A stretch of DNA of 64,000 nucleotides from TMED23 sp913054205 (GTDB lineage: Bacteria; Pseudomonadota; Alphaproteobacteria; Rhodospirillales; UBA2165), in contig JAYGEG010000160.1 in the NCBI GenBank assembly GCA_046582495.1, forward strand, positions 1 to 64,000, written 5' to 3'. Shown in pieces: positions 9,568 to 18,555 of the stretch. A program made the position numbers and the translations under genes. Under the pieces are notes generated by a model. It made no database searches. It was not told the origin of the DNA and saw only the letters and a program-made list of their open reading frames with translations. Each line of letters starts with the position of its first letter. The first letter of the stretch is position 1.

Positions 9568-9780
9568 TTACGTGTTTCGGTCAGCAACACCATCCAGGGT
9601 TTGAGCATCGCCGTCCTCCTTGTCCCAGACTTTGACGCCTTGCATGCGCGGAAACAGCTCAAGATAGAGACCAAGCGGATCAGGCCCGCCGCCGATATCC
9701 AAACCGCTGCCAACGAAGTAACGATTTGCGAAGTTCGGTTCATGCAAGCGCCGCATAATCGACTTACTGCATTCTTTCAT
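9495..9780 (-). pseudogene. 5' remnant of a SAM-dependent methyltransferase
   Basis: The frame opens at 9780 behind a good AAGGGAG site and encodes about 65 residues typical of a class I methyltransferase N terminus: MRRLHEPNFANRYFVG, then the SAM-binding loop GLDIGGGPDPLGLY and the acidic VWDKEDGDAQ. It then stops at 9568. A one-base frame change near 9585 gives DETRKYV and another 20 or so residues ending at 9495, but the expected continuation (a HSSHCLEHL-like motif and the rest of about 230 aa) is absent. The gene sits 22 bases downstream of the SDR gene on the same strand and was probably its operon partner before truncation. Both the truncation and the family are read from motifs only. 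Confidence 0.65.
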
Positions 9781-9802
9781 CTTTCGAACTCCCTTTCATA
9801 AA

Positions 9803-10534
9803 TTAATCTGGTGGCTCTTCTGCGGTGATGATCTCACCATTTACTTTAAAAGAAGGTAACACCAAATCAACAAGTTGGCTGGCGGTGAATTCAGGTGATT
9901 TTACGGTTTCTGGATCTTCGCCAGGATATGCCTCGGCCCGCATTTTTGTTCGGGTGCGGCCTGGGTTGAACAAATTTGCTGTCACGTTTGTTTTTAGAAT
10001 TTCCTGAGCATATGTTTTGACCATCATATCGAGGGCGGCTTTGGTCGTTGCATAGCTGCCCCAAAAGGCGCGATGAACCTGGGCCGCAAAGGACGTCATA
10101 AATATTGCACGGCCGGCATCTGATTGGCGCAGCAAGGGATCAAAGCTGCGGATCAGGCGCCAATTGGCAGTGACGTTCACAGCCATTGCCTGTTCCCAGA
10201 TTTGCGGATCAATGTGATTAATCGGACCCATCGTGCCAAGCATGCCGGCATTGGCGATTAGGATATCGAGTTTGCCAAAACGCTCATAGATCGTTGCGCC
10301 CATTTCATCAATTTTGTCGTAATCGGTTAAATCCATCGGCACGAGCGTAGCACTGCCGCCGGCAGCTCGAATTTCATCGTCGACTTCTTCGAGGCCGCCT
10401 TGGGTACGGGCTACCAGAATGACCTGTGCGCCTTCTGCTGCAAATATTTTTGCAGTCGCTGCGCCAATGCCGCGCGAGGCACCTGTGATGACTGCAATAC
10501 GACCGGCGAGTTTACCTTTTGGCTCGTCGCTCAC
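9803..10534 (-). CDS. SDR family oxidoreductase
   Basis: This 243 aa classical short-chain dehydrogenase/reductase has the NAD(P) motif TGASRGIGAATA near the N terminus, NAG at IANAGM, and the catalytic YATTK in WGSYATTKAALD. The substrate is unknown. The stop of purF lies 3 bases upstream of its start, so it belongs to the radA-cvpA-purF transcript, a position where an SDR gene is often found in alphaproteobacteria. The remnant methyltransferase follows downstream. Confidence 0.9.
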   Translation of the reverse strand: MSDEPKGKLAGRIAVITGASRGIGAATAKIFAAEGAQVILVARTQGGLEEVDDEIRAAGGSATLVPMDLTDYDKIDEMGATIYERFGKLDILIANAGMLGTMGPINHIDPQIWEQAMAVNVTANWRLIRSFDPLLRQSDAGRAIFMTSFAAQVHRAFWGSYATTKAALDMMVKTYAQEILKTNVTANLFNPGRTRTKMRAEAYPGEDPETVKSPEFTASQLVDLVLPSFKVNGEIITAEEPPD

Positions 10535-10536
10535 GC

Positions 10537-11997
10537 CTAGTCCTGTTCGGTTAAAAGAGACAATTGGGCGGTAGCTGTGCCGCCATTGCGATCGGTCAGC
10601 TCAATTGGATATTCACCCGAGAAGCAGGCGTCGCAATATTGCGGATTATCATCGATGCGGGATTCTTCTCCGACCGCGCGATAGAGACCGTCCATTGAAA
10701 TAAAGGAGAGGGAATCTGCGCCAATATGTTTGGCCATTGCCTCGACGTCCAGCTTGGAAGCCAATAATTGCTCAGTTTCTGGTGTATCAATGCCGTAATA
10801 ACATGAATTGGTCGTAGGAGGGCTGGAAATCCGCATATGAACTTCTTTGGCACCGGCAGCGCGCACCATTTCGACAATTTTTTCAGAGGTCGTTCCCCGG
10901 ACGATGGAATCATCCACTAGGATCACCCGTTTACCTTCGATATAACCGCGGTTTGCGTTGTGTTTCAATTTAACGCCGAGGTGGCGAATTTGGTCAGTTG
11001 GCTCGATAAACGTACGGCCAACATAATGATTGCGAATTATGCCCAGCTCGAAAGGTATTTTGGCTTGCTCCGCATAACCGATAGCGGCCGGCACACCAGA
11101 ATCCGGCACGGGTACGACAATATCGGCATCGATGTGACTTTCGCGCGCCAATTCCGCGCCGATTTGTTTGCGGATTTCGTAAACATTGTAGCCTTCAACG
11201 CTGCTGTCAGGGCGGGCAAAATAAATATACTCAAAGATGCAGAGCTTTTTAGGCTCCTTGGTAAACGGCTTGATACTGCGGATGCCATCAGAATCAACGA
11301 TGACAATTTCACCTGGATCGACATCACGAATAAATTCCGCCCCGATAATATCGAGCGCACAAGTCTCAGACGTCATAATGTAGGCGCCATCTATCCGGCC
11401 CAGAACCAGTGGCCTAACGCCCATCGGGTCGCGCACGCCAATCAAGGCGTCTTTGGTCAAAGCGACGAGAGAATAAGCGCCGTGAACATGGCGCAAGGCG
11501 TCGATCATGCGGTCAACCACGGTGGAAAACTGGCTGATGGCAATCAAGTGCACCATAATTTCCGTGTCCATCGTCGATTGGAAAATACAGCCGCGATCCA
11601 CCAATTTTTTTCGGAGGCCAACGGCGTTTGTGAGATTGCCGTTATGTCCGATCGCCAAGCCGCCAAACTCAAATTCAGCAAATAACGGCTGCACGTTGCG
11701 AATAACCGTCTCGCCCGCTGTCGAATAGCGATTGTGACCAATAGCGCTGCTGCCGGTAAGTCTATTCATGACTTCTTGGGAGCTAAAAATATCGCCGACT
11801 AATCCGAGAGCGCGGTGGGTATTGAATTGCTGTCCATCGGTGGAAACGATGCCGGCCGCTTCCTGGCCCCGGTGCTGTAAAGCATGCAGACCAAGTGCTG
11901 CGTGCGCAGCGGAATCTTTGTGATCGAAAATGCCGAAGACACCACATTCTTCGTGGAAATGATCATCATCAAAGGGGTTGGTGGTAATATCTATCAT
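10537..11997 (-). CDS. purF: amidophosphoribosyltransferase
   Basis: PurF makes 5-phosphoribosylamine from PRPP and glutamine, the first committed step of purine synthesis. The N-terminal nucleophile is Cys18 in HEECGVFGI, so a 17-residue propeptide should be removed. The PRPP loop VILVDDSIVRGTTS lies in the C-terminal half. Cysteines in NSCYYG and YCDACFSGEYP suit the [4Fe-4S]-containing B. subtilis-type enzyme. The 486 aa length is normal. Its ATG overlaps the cvpA stop by 4 bases, so it is translationally coupled to cvpA. Confidence 0.97.
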   Translation of the reverse strand: MIDITTNPFDDDHFHEECGVFGIFDHKDSAAHAALGLHALQHRGQEAAGIVSTDGQQFNTHRALGLVGDIFSSQEVMNRLTGSSAIGHNRYSTAGETVIRNVQPLFAEFEFGGLAIGHNGNLTNAVGLRKKLVDRGCIFQSTMDTEIMVHLIAISQFSTVVDRMIDALRHVHGAYSLVALTKDALIGVRDPMGVRPLVLGRIDGAYIMTSETCALDIIGAEFIRDVDPGEIVIVDSDGIRSIKPFTKEPKKLCIFEYIYFARPDSSVEGYNVYEIRKQIGAELARESHIDADIVVPVPDSGVPAAIGYAEQAKIPFELGIIRNHYVGRTFIEPTDQIRHLGVKLKHNANRGYIEGKRVILVDDSIVRGTTSEKIVEMVRAAGAKEVHMRISSPPTTNSCYYGIDTPETEQLLASKLDVEAMAKHIGADSLSFISMDGLYRAVGEESRIDDNPQYCDACFSGEYPIELTDRNGGTATAQLSLLTEQD

Positions 11998-12662
11998 TGG
12001 GTCCTGTCTAGGAGGTTTTCAATTCCACGGCGTTCTTTTTTATCATATCCGCTCCGATCCCCAACGCCTGAATTTTTGGTCGTCGGACGGACGAGCCTCT
12101 CATAGGCTTCTTTTTCGATAAGTTCGCGGGTTTTGGCGCTCATATTTTCTGCTGCGTCCGCACCCATAATTTTAAAGTCTTCGGGTAAAATATCGTTCAA
12201 AGCGCGTGTACCTGTGCGAATCAATGAAAGCGATTTCGCTTCGACCATCCAAGTTGGCTGTTTTTCCGGTGGCCAAATATTTTCGGCAATGATGTAACCG
12301 CCGGCGAGGAGTATCCCAGCAGTCGCGATCCCCGCCAACATGCCGAGCGAGCGATCCAGTGCATTTAACCGGCTATTGCGGACCCAGCCACCGATCACCG
12401 AGCTGAGCAGAAATAAAACCACCAGCGTTGCAATAAAGACCAACACGCCGCCTGCAAGATCTGCAAAAAATTCGTTCTCAATATATTGACGAGCATAGGG
12501 CCGGATAACGGGGAATGCAAAAATAGTCACAATCGCCGAACCCAACCAGGACAGCACAAATAATCCGCCGCGTACGAATCCGAGGACCAAACCAATGATT
12601 GCCCCCAACACAAGGAGCACAATCACACCGATATCGAGGATATTTATGGGGAGATTTTCCAT
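11994..12662 (-). CDS. cvpA: CvpA family inner membrane protein
   Basis: This is a 222 aa CvpA-type membrane protein with about four hydrophobic segments in the first 130 residues (ILDIGVIVLLVLGAIIGLVLG, then GGLFVLSWLG, a segment near 65-85, and one near 105-125) and a charged C-terminal tail. CvpA is linked to colicin V export and envelope homeostasis in enterobacteria, and its exact role is unsettled. It sits between radA and purF and overlaps the purF start by 4 bases. This cvpA-purF adjacency is the classic one. Confidence 0.9.
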   Translation of the reverse strand: MENLPINILDIGVIVLLVLGAIIGLVLGFVRGGLFVLSWLGSAIVTIFAFPVIRPYARQYIENEFFADLAGGVLVFIATLVVLFLLSSVIGGWVRNSRLNALDRSLGMLAGIATAGILLAGGYIIAENIWPPEKQPTWMVEAKSLSLIRTGTRALNDILPEDFKIMGADAAENMSAKTRELIEKEAYERLVRPTTKNSGVGDRSGYDKKERRGIENLLDRTQ

Positions 12663-12675
12663 CGATCTCTAGGCC

Positions 12676-14112
12676 TTATCCTTGATTGGCAGCCGCTTTT
12701 TCATGCGGTTTCTTTGGCGGATTTTTTTCGCCTTCAATGCGGATATAGTCGAGTAACTGTTCCAAGTGTTTAATCCTAACGACGCTTAAATTTTGTGTAG
12801 ATTCCTTCTTCGCCGAGCCAGAACGCCGATGTATTTCCGGTGCAACCGCCCCATTGAAGCCAAGCTTTGAGGCCTCTTTGAGGCGGACATCGCTTTGGCT
12901 GACAGGACGAACTTCGCCGGATAGACCTATTTCGCCAAAAACAACGATTTCAGATGGCACAGGCACGCCGGTTATAGACGACACCAGAGCCGCTGCAACC
13001 GCTAAATCAGCCGCCGGCTCACTAATGCGTAAACCGCCTGCTACATTTAGATAGACATCATGGCCGCCAATTGAAAGGCCGCATCTTGTTTCTAATACCG
13101 CCAATATCATCGAAAGTCGGTTGGAATCCCAACCAACGACGGCGCGCCTTGGTGTTCCGAAGGCAGTCGGCGCCGTTAAAGCCTGGATTTCCACCAACAT
13201 TGGGCGGCTGCCTTCGATGCCGGCAAAAACACTGGCCCCACTGACGCCATCTTCCCGATCCGCCAAAAAAATTGCCGAAGGGTTCGAAACTTCAGCCAAT
13301 CCGGCATCTGTCATCTCAAATACGCCGATTTCATCCGCCGGGCCAAAGCGATTTTTGACGGCGCGCAATATACGGAATTGATGACCGCGCTCGCCTTCAA
13401 AATAAAGCACGCAATCGACCATATGCTCTAAAACCTTAGGTCCGGCGATGTTGCCTTCTTTGGTGACATGGCCCACCAAGAACAAGGCAAAGCCGCGGCG
13501 CTTCGCGAGGCGGATCAGCTCCTGAGCAGATGTACGCACTTGGGTAACGGTGCCGGGGGCGGAATCTAAATTATCAACATAGAGGGTTTGAACGGAATCT
13601 GCGACAACAACGGTTGGCGCATTATGTTCGTCTAAAGAGGCCACGATATCGCGGACACTTGTGGCCGAAGCCAGTTCGACGTTAGCATCGGCGAGACCCA
13701 ATCGCTCTGCGCGCATGCGAACTTGATCAATGGCTTCCTCGCCGGAAATATAAATGCAACGCGATCCTTCAATTTTGGACAAAGCCGCACAGACCTGCAG
13801 CAAAACGGTCGATTTGCCGATGCCAGGATCGCCGCCAACAAGGATGGCCGACCCCGGAACCAAGCCGCCGCCACAGACACGATCGAACTCCGCAATATTA
13901 GAGAGCATTCGCGGAAGCGGTTTTTCTGAACCTTTGAGACCGACAAATTCAATCCTACGGCCCTTTTTTGCGGAGAGCCCTTTGGGCGTGGTGTCTTTGG
14001 CGGCTTCTTCGACGATAGAATTCCACTCACCGCAAGTGTCGCACTGGCCGCTCCATTTGGCCTGGTTTGCGCCACATTCCTGGCAGACAAAGATAACGTT
14101 TGATCGGGCCAT
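12676..14112 (-). CDS. radA: DNA repair protein RadA
   Basis: RadA is a RecA-like hexameric ATPase that drives branch migration in recombinational repair. It has a four-cysteine zinc finger (CQECG ... CDTCG, residues 10-30), Walker A GGDPGIGKST, the RadA-specific KNRFG motif, and a C-terminal Lon-protease-like domain (GGHDVYLNVAGGLRI onward) with no protease activity expected. The 478 aa length is slightly above the usual 455 because of a Lys/Pro-rich tail. It is the upstream partner of cvpA-purF on the minus strand. Confidence 0.96.
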   Translation of the reverse strand: MARSNVIFVCQECGANQAKWSGQCDTCGEWNSIVEEAAKDTTPKGLSAKKGRRIEFVGLKGSEKPLPRMLSNIAEFDRVCGGGLVPGSAILVGGDPGIGKSTVLLQVCAALSKIEGSRCIYISGEEAIDQVRMRAERLGLADANVELASATSVRDIVASLDEHNAPTVVVADSVQTLYVDNLDSAPGTVTQVRTSAQELIRLAKRRGFALFLVGHVTKEGNIAGPKVLEHMVDCVLYFEGERGHQFRILRAVKNRFGPADEIGVFEMTDAGLAEVSNPSAIFLADREDGVSGASVFAGIEGSRPMLVEIQALTAPTAFGTPRRAVVGWDSNRLSMILAVLETRCGLSIGGHDVYLNVAGGLRISEPAADLAVAAALVSSITGVPVPSEIVVFGEIGLSGEVRPVSQSDVRLKEASKLGFNGAVAPEIHRRSGSAKKESTQNLSVVRIKHLEQLLDYIRIEGEKNPPKKPHEKAAANQG

Positions 14113-14127
14113 TCCTATTCCTAGTTG

Positions 14128-14901
14128 TTATGCTTCAGCGGTCGCTTGAATGGGACCATCGATCTGGCCGCGAATAAATTGATCGACAAAGGGATTGCCG
14201 GATTGATCAATATCATCGGTTGGACCCGCCCAGATGATTTTGCCATCATAGATCATCGCTATTTTGTCAGCGATTTTTCGAGCGCTCTGCATATCATGGG
14301 TGATCGTCAGAGCCGTCGCGCCGGTTTCTTCAACGCAATGCACGATCAGATCATTGATGATGTCGCCCATAATGGGGTCCAATCCGGTCGTCGGCTCATC
14401 AAAGAAAATAATCTCAGGATCGCTGGCAATCGCGCGGGCCAGGCCAACGCGTTTTTTCATGCCGCCCGAGAGCGATTCTGGATATAGATCAACGACTTCC
14501 GAGCCGAGCCCGACGAGGGCGAGTTTTGCGACTGCGATATCACGCGCATCTTTACGGAGCGTACCCCGTGCGATTAATCCAAAGGCGACATTTTCCCAGA
14601 CAGATTGGCTATCAAAAAGGGCTGCGCCTTGAAACAGCATGCCGACTTTATCATTTACTCTGTCGCGCCGGGTTGAACTTATCCCGATCGTTTCTTCTCC
14701 ATTTATGGTGATGGAGCCGCTTTCTGGTCTGAGAACACCGAGCAGGCATTTCAGCATGACCGATTTGCCGACGCCGGATCCACCGATGACAACGACCGAT
14801 TCCCCTGTGGCAATATCAAGATTAAAGTCATCCAGAACAACCTTGAGTCCGAATTGCTTGCGCACGCTCTTCATGCGAATTTTAAAATCAGTTTCAGCCA
14901 T
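14128..14901 (-). CDS. mlaF: ABC transporter ATPase, MlaF-like
   Basis: This 257 aa ABC ATPase of the Mla/MCE class powers phospholipid transport between the inner and outer membranes. Walker A is GGSGVGKS, the signature is LSGGMKKR and Walker B is IIFFDEPTTGLDP. The MlaE-type permease gene overlaps its start by 8 bases (14894-14901), which shows they form one unit. No MCE-domain (MlaD) or MlaC gene is present here, so the rest of the complex must be elsewhere. Starts and motifs are all intact. Confidence 0.92.
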   Translation of the reverse strand: MAETDFKIRMKSVRKQFGLKVVLDDFNLDIATGESVVVIGGSGVGKSVMLKCLLGVLRPESGSITINGEETIGISSTRRDRVNDKVGMLFQGAALFDSQSVWENVAFGLIARGTLRKDARDIAVAKLALVGLGSEVVDLYPESLSGGMKKRVGLARAIASDPEIIFFDEPTTGLDPIMGDIINDLIVHCVEETGATALTITHDMQSARKIADKIAMIYDGKIIWAGPTDDIDQSGNPFVDQFIRGQIDGPIQATAEA

Positions 14902-15673
14902 TTGCCGCGAAGAATAACTCCGTCAAAATGTAGTTGAAACATAGAATGAGGATCGATGACGATACCACTGCATTCGTGGTCGCCTGGCCGACACCTTGGG
15001 CACCGCCTTTAGAATGATATCCGTGATAGCAGCCCATCAAGGTAATTAAAAATCCAAAAACAGCTGCTTTTACAAGGCCCGAAAATACATCGATGAACTC
15101 AACAAAATCATAGGTGTTTTGCAAATAGTTCGAAGCGTTAAAGCCAAGTTTGTAGACGCTCACGACATACCCGCCGAGCACGCCAATAATATCGGCAATG
15201 AAAACCAGGATCGGCATCATGGTAATGCCGGCAATGAATCGCGGTGCTACGAGATATTTAAACGGATTGGTCGAGAGCGTCGTGAGTGCATCCACCTGTT
15301 CTGTGACCCGCATGGTACCGATCTCTGCCGCAATAGAGGCTGCAATGCGCCCTGACACCATCAAGCCGGCGAGCACCGTGCCAAGTTCTCGGGTTATAGA
15401 TAATACAACAACATTGGGGATGGCACTTTCCGCGGAGAATCTCGAAAAACCTGTAAAGCTTTGCAGCGCCAATACCATCCCGGCAAAAATCGCCGTCAAC
15501 CCAACGACCGGCAGAGAGAAGAATCCGATTTCGATCATTTGTTTGAGGACAATGCGCGGATAAAACGGCGGTCGTACAGAATGGAGTAGGGCGGTTCCTG
15601 TGAAACTCACCAAACGACCAATCGTTTCCAGAAAGGCAAAGGTGAAGCTGCTGATGGTTTGCAGAAAGTTCAT
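14894..15673 (-). CDS. mlaE: ABC transporter permease, MlaE family
   Basis: This 259 aa integral membrane permease of the MlaE/MCE-associated family has about five to six hydrophobic segments and the characteristic central stretch SITRELGTVLAGLMVSGRIAASIAAEIGTM. It partners the overlapping mlaF ATPase to maintain outer membrane lipid asymmetry by analogy with E. coli. The gene begins 6 bases after the alr stop on the minus strand, so alr-mlaE-mlaF-radA are likely co-transcribed. Confidence 0.92.
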   Translation of the reverse strand: MNFLQTISSFTFAFLETIGRLVSFTGTALLHSVRPPFYPRIVLKQMIEIGFFSLPVVGLTAIFAGMVLALQSFTGFSRFSAESAIPNVVVLSITRELGTVLAGLMVSGRIAASIAAEIGTMRVTEQVDALTTLSTNPFKYLVAPRFIAGITMMPILVFIADIIGVLGGYVVSVYKLGFNASNYLQNTYDFVEFIDVFSGLVKAAVFGFLITLMGCYHGYHSKGGAQGVGQATTNAVVSSSILILCFNYILTELFFAANG

Positions 15674-15679
15674 CCTCCG

Positions 15680-16762
15680 CTATGCCTCATCCGAAATGTA
15701 ATGGCGGTCAAAACGATGCCCCAAACTCGTGAGGATTTCATAGCCAATCGTTCCAGCTTGATCGGCAATTTGGTCTACAGGATTATTGGGACCAATAAGG
15801 TCTACCAATGCGCCCATATGCAACATGTCCTCCGGCACGCCGGTGACATCGACAGTTGTTAAATCCATGGAAATCCGTCCTACCACGGGCACCTCAGAAT
15901 CACCAATATAGACTATCCCCGAATTACTTAAACTGCGCATATATCCATCCGCATAGCCGATCGCGAGTGTCGCAATTTTTGTCGGTTTTGAAGCCTGATG
16001 AGTGGCACCATAACCAACGGTCTGGAGGGTGTCAACGGACCGCAGCTGCAGGATTTTTGCTTGTAAACGAATGACTTGCGCCATTTGGTTAACTTTTCCC
16101 GGAGTCGGGTTTACACCATACAAAGAGACCCCGGCGCGGCAAAGATCGAATTGATAATCCGGGCCTAGAAAGATACCTGAGCTCGCCGCTAAACTGACGT
16201 ATTTTGCTTTGATGGATGATCGTAGCTCATTGAATAGGGCAACTTGCTCTACGTTCTTAGGATGATCTTGATCTTCAGCGCAAGCGAGATGGCTCATCAC
16301 GAGATCAATGTTGAATTTTGCCAAGTCTGGCGCGCTTTGCTCACATTCCGCTGGCGTTAATCCAAGACGCGACATGCCGGTGTCAACATGAAGACCAGCA
16401 GGCTGATCAGCATGAGCTTGCCATTGCTCAATTTGATCACGGCTGTTGAGGATCGGGATGAGGTTATGGGCGAGCAATTCTTTGGCAGTTCCCGGTAAAA
16501 CTCCATGAAATACGTAAATGCGGGCTTCTGGCAGAATTTGACGCAACTCACTGCCTTCTTCGAGCGTCGCCACGAAAAAGGTAGAACATCCCGCCGCTTG
16601 GAGAGCAGGTGCGGCCTCTTTGACACCAAGCCCATAGGCGTTGGCTTTGACGACGGAGGCCAGTCCCGCTGATGGCAATTGGTCGCTGAGGATAGAATAA
16701 TTTTTCGCGAGAGCACCTAGATCGATGGTCAAGGTCGCGCCGGCTTTTTTTAAATCGGTCAT
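15680..16762 (-). CDS. alr: alanine racemase
   Basis: This PLP enzyme interconverts L- and D-alanine for peptidoglycan. The PLP lysine lies in SVVKANAYGLG near residue 40, the phosphate-binding/activity region includes RAGVSLYGVNP, and the catalytic tyrosine region is IGYADGY. The 360 aa length is typical. It lies downstream of dnaB, the usual alphaproteobacterial order. The 156-base gap to dnaB is filled by an inverted-repeat element (16771-16872). Confidence 0.95.
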   Translation of the reverse strand: MTDLKKAGATLTIDLGALAKNYSILSDQLPSAGLASVVKANAYGLGVKEAAPALQAAGCSTFFVATLEEGSELRQILPEARIYVFHGVLPGTAKELLAHNLIPILNSRDQIEQWQAHADQPAGLHVDTGMSRLGLTPAECEQSAPDLAKFNIDLVMSHLACAEDQDHPKNVEQVALFNELRSSIKAKYVSLAASSGIFLGPDYQFDLCRAGVSLYGVNPTPGKVNQMAQVIRLQAKILQLRSVDTLQTVGYGATHQASKPTKIATLAIGYADGYMRSLSNSGIVYIGDSEVPVVGRISMDLTTVDVTGVPEDMLHMGALVDLIGPNNPVDQIADQAGTIGYEILTSLGHRFDRHYISDEA

Positions 16763-16770
16763 TTTTAAGT

Positions 16771-16872
16771 CCCCCCCACCTTAATCCTCCCCCTCGGTGG
16801 GGGGAGGAGATTTGTGTTTGTAGTTGAAATTCTACCCCTTCCCCCCTTGAGGGGGAAGGTTAGGATGGGGGG
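16771..16872. repeat. nested inverted-repeat intergenic element
   Basis: Two imperfect palindromes make up this element: a C-rich arm (16771-16794) with GGTGGGGGGAGGA completing the first hairpin, and CCCCTTCCCCCCTTGAGGGGGAAGG completing the second. The outer arms are also complementary to each other, so one large cruciform is possible. This C-run/G-run style is known from dispersed intergenic palindromes in many alphaproteobacteria. It lies inside the presumed dnaB-alr transcript and could stabilise or process the mRNA. Only one copy is in the window. Confidence 0.75.
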
Positions 16873-16918
16873 TAAAATAGGTGCTAATATCTTGCCCATC
16901 CGACTACTGACTTATTGG

Positions 16919-18466
16919 TTAATAAGATTCGGTGTGTTGGGTATCGAGATCACCAAAGCGCGTATACATGCCATGGAAATGGAGTTTTGCCGTTCCCGTC
17001 GGGCCATGACGTTGTTTGCCGATGATCACTTCGGCGACAAAACGATTTCTTTCGCTGCGTTCTTCCCAATCCGTATATCGTGTCGCAAACTTATCTGGTG
17101 ATTCTTCGGGGCGCTGAACGGGCTCTCCGCGCTCGTCATAATAGGCTTGGCGATAAATAAAGCTTACGACGTCAGCATCCTGCTCAATCGTGCCCGATTC
17201 ACGAAGATCCGATAATTGAGGCCGCTTATCTTCACGTTGCTCGACCGCGCGCGACAACTGGGACAAGGCCAATACCGGCACATCCAATTCTTTTGCCAGT
17301 GTTTTTAGGCCCCGCGTAATTTCACTGATCTCCTGCACCCGATTGTCGGATCGGGAAGAGCCTTCCATCAATTGCAGATAATCGACCACAATCAAGCCCA
17401 GCCCTTCATTGCGTTTAAGACGGCGGGCGCGGGTTCGCAGCGCGGAAACCGAGAGGGCCGGTGTATCGTCAATGAAGATGGGCAGCGTATGGAGTTGCTG
17501 TGAAGCGACCACCAATTTATCAAACTCATCGTTTGTAAGTGTGCCGCGTCGCATTTTATCGGAAGCTATCTCAGCTTGTTCAGACAAAATACGTGACGCC
17601 AATTGCTCTGCTGACATTTCGAGAGAGAAAAAACCGACCACGGCACCGTCGGTGACTTTCTTTTCGCCGCTTTCATCAATTTCAAATTTATAATCGTAAG
17701 CGGCGTTAAAAGCGATATTGGTCGCAAGCGCAGTCTTACCCATCGATGGGCGCGCGGCGAGAATGATTAAATCCGAAGGATGAAGACCTCCCATGATTTG
17801 ATCGAGGTCTCGCAGGCCCGTGGAAACGCCACTGAGATGGCCATCACGTTTGTGGGCGATCTCTGCCATTTCGACAGCGGAGACGACGGAAGATTTAAAA
17901 TCCTGGAAGCCGCCTTCAATTTCGCCAGTCGTTGCAAGATCATACAGCGTCTGTTCAGCGTATTCGATCTGCTTCATCGCAGGATCGTCAACTTCTGGCG
18001 TATGGGCTCGGTTTACCACCTGTTCGCCGAGCTCAATCAATTGGCGCTTGAGGTGCAAATCATAAATGGTTCGGCCATACTCGGCAGAGTTGATGACGCT
18101 GACCATTGAGCCCGCAATTTCTGCGAGATAGCGCGTGCCGCCGACATCGGCGAGTGAGCCATCTTGCTCGAAGAAAGTGCGAAGCGTGATTGGATCAGCG
18201 ATCTGCCCGCGTTCGATCAGTTTCGAAGTTGCATCATAGATGTTGCCATGGATGGGATCGGCAAAATGCTCGGGTCTTAGGTATCCCGATACCCGGTCAT
18301 AGGCATTATTATTAGCGAATATGGCACCGAGCAAAGCTTTCTCCGCCTCGAAGTTATGGGGTGGTGATCTGAAACTCGGCAGGCCTTGCCCGTCATCTTG
18401 CCCGGCTTGAATATTTGCTGGATTTTGAACTGCTGTTGCCATGGCAAAGAAATTACTCTGATCCAC
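16919..18466 (-). CDS. dnaB: replicative DNA helicase DnaB
   Basis: DnaB is the hexameric 5'-3' replicative helicase. The N-terminal primase-binding domain starts at about residue 30 (PHNFEAEKALLGAIF). The RecA-like domain has Walker A AARPSMGKTALA, Walker B GLIVVDYLQLM and the DnaB-specific DLRESGTIEQDADVV. The 515 aa length is normal and I see no intein. It lies between the CFA synthase gene upstream and alr downstream. In relatives rplI commonly precedes dnaB directly; here the CFA synthase gene separates them. Confidence 0.97.
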   Translation of the reverse strand: MDQSNFFAMATAVQNPANIQAGQDDGQGLPSFRSPPHNFEAEKALLGAIFANNNAYDRVSGYLRPEHFADPIHGNIYDATSKLIERGQIADPITLRTFFEQDGSLADVGGTRYLAEIAGSMVSVINSAEYGRTIYDLHLKRQLIELGEQVVNRAHTPEVDDPAMKQIEYAEQTLYDLATTGEIEGGFQDFKSSVVSAVEMAEIAHKRDGHLSGVSTGLRDLDQIMGGLHPSDLIILAARPSMGKTALATNIAFNAAYDYKFEIDESGEKKVTDGAVVGFFSLEMSAEQLASRILSEQAEIASDKMRRGTLTNDEFDKLVVASQQLHTLPIFIDDTPALSVSALRTRARRLKRNEGLGLIVVDYLQLMEGSSRSDNRVQEISEITRGLKTLAKELDVPVLALSQLSRAVEQREDKRPQLSDLRESGTIEQDADVVSFIYRQAYYDERGEPVQRPEESPDKFATRYTDWEERSERNRFVAEVIIGKQRHGPTGTAKLHFHGMYTRFGDLDTQHTESY

Positions 18467-18555
18467 GGCGGATGAGAAGTCTGAAAGGATTCACAGCCCT
18501 GTTAGACCTGGGGATAAGTCGATAATTTTTGCAAAAATTCTATCTTGACGAAATT

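Noticed and set aside
9502..9801. 99-codon plus-strand ORF
   Set aside because: It is antisense to the methyltransferase remnant, which has a good ribosome binding site and recognisable motifs. The plus-strand product looks like no protein family.
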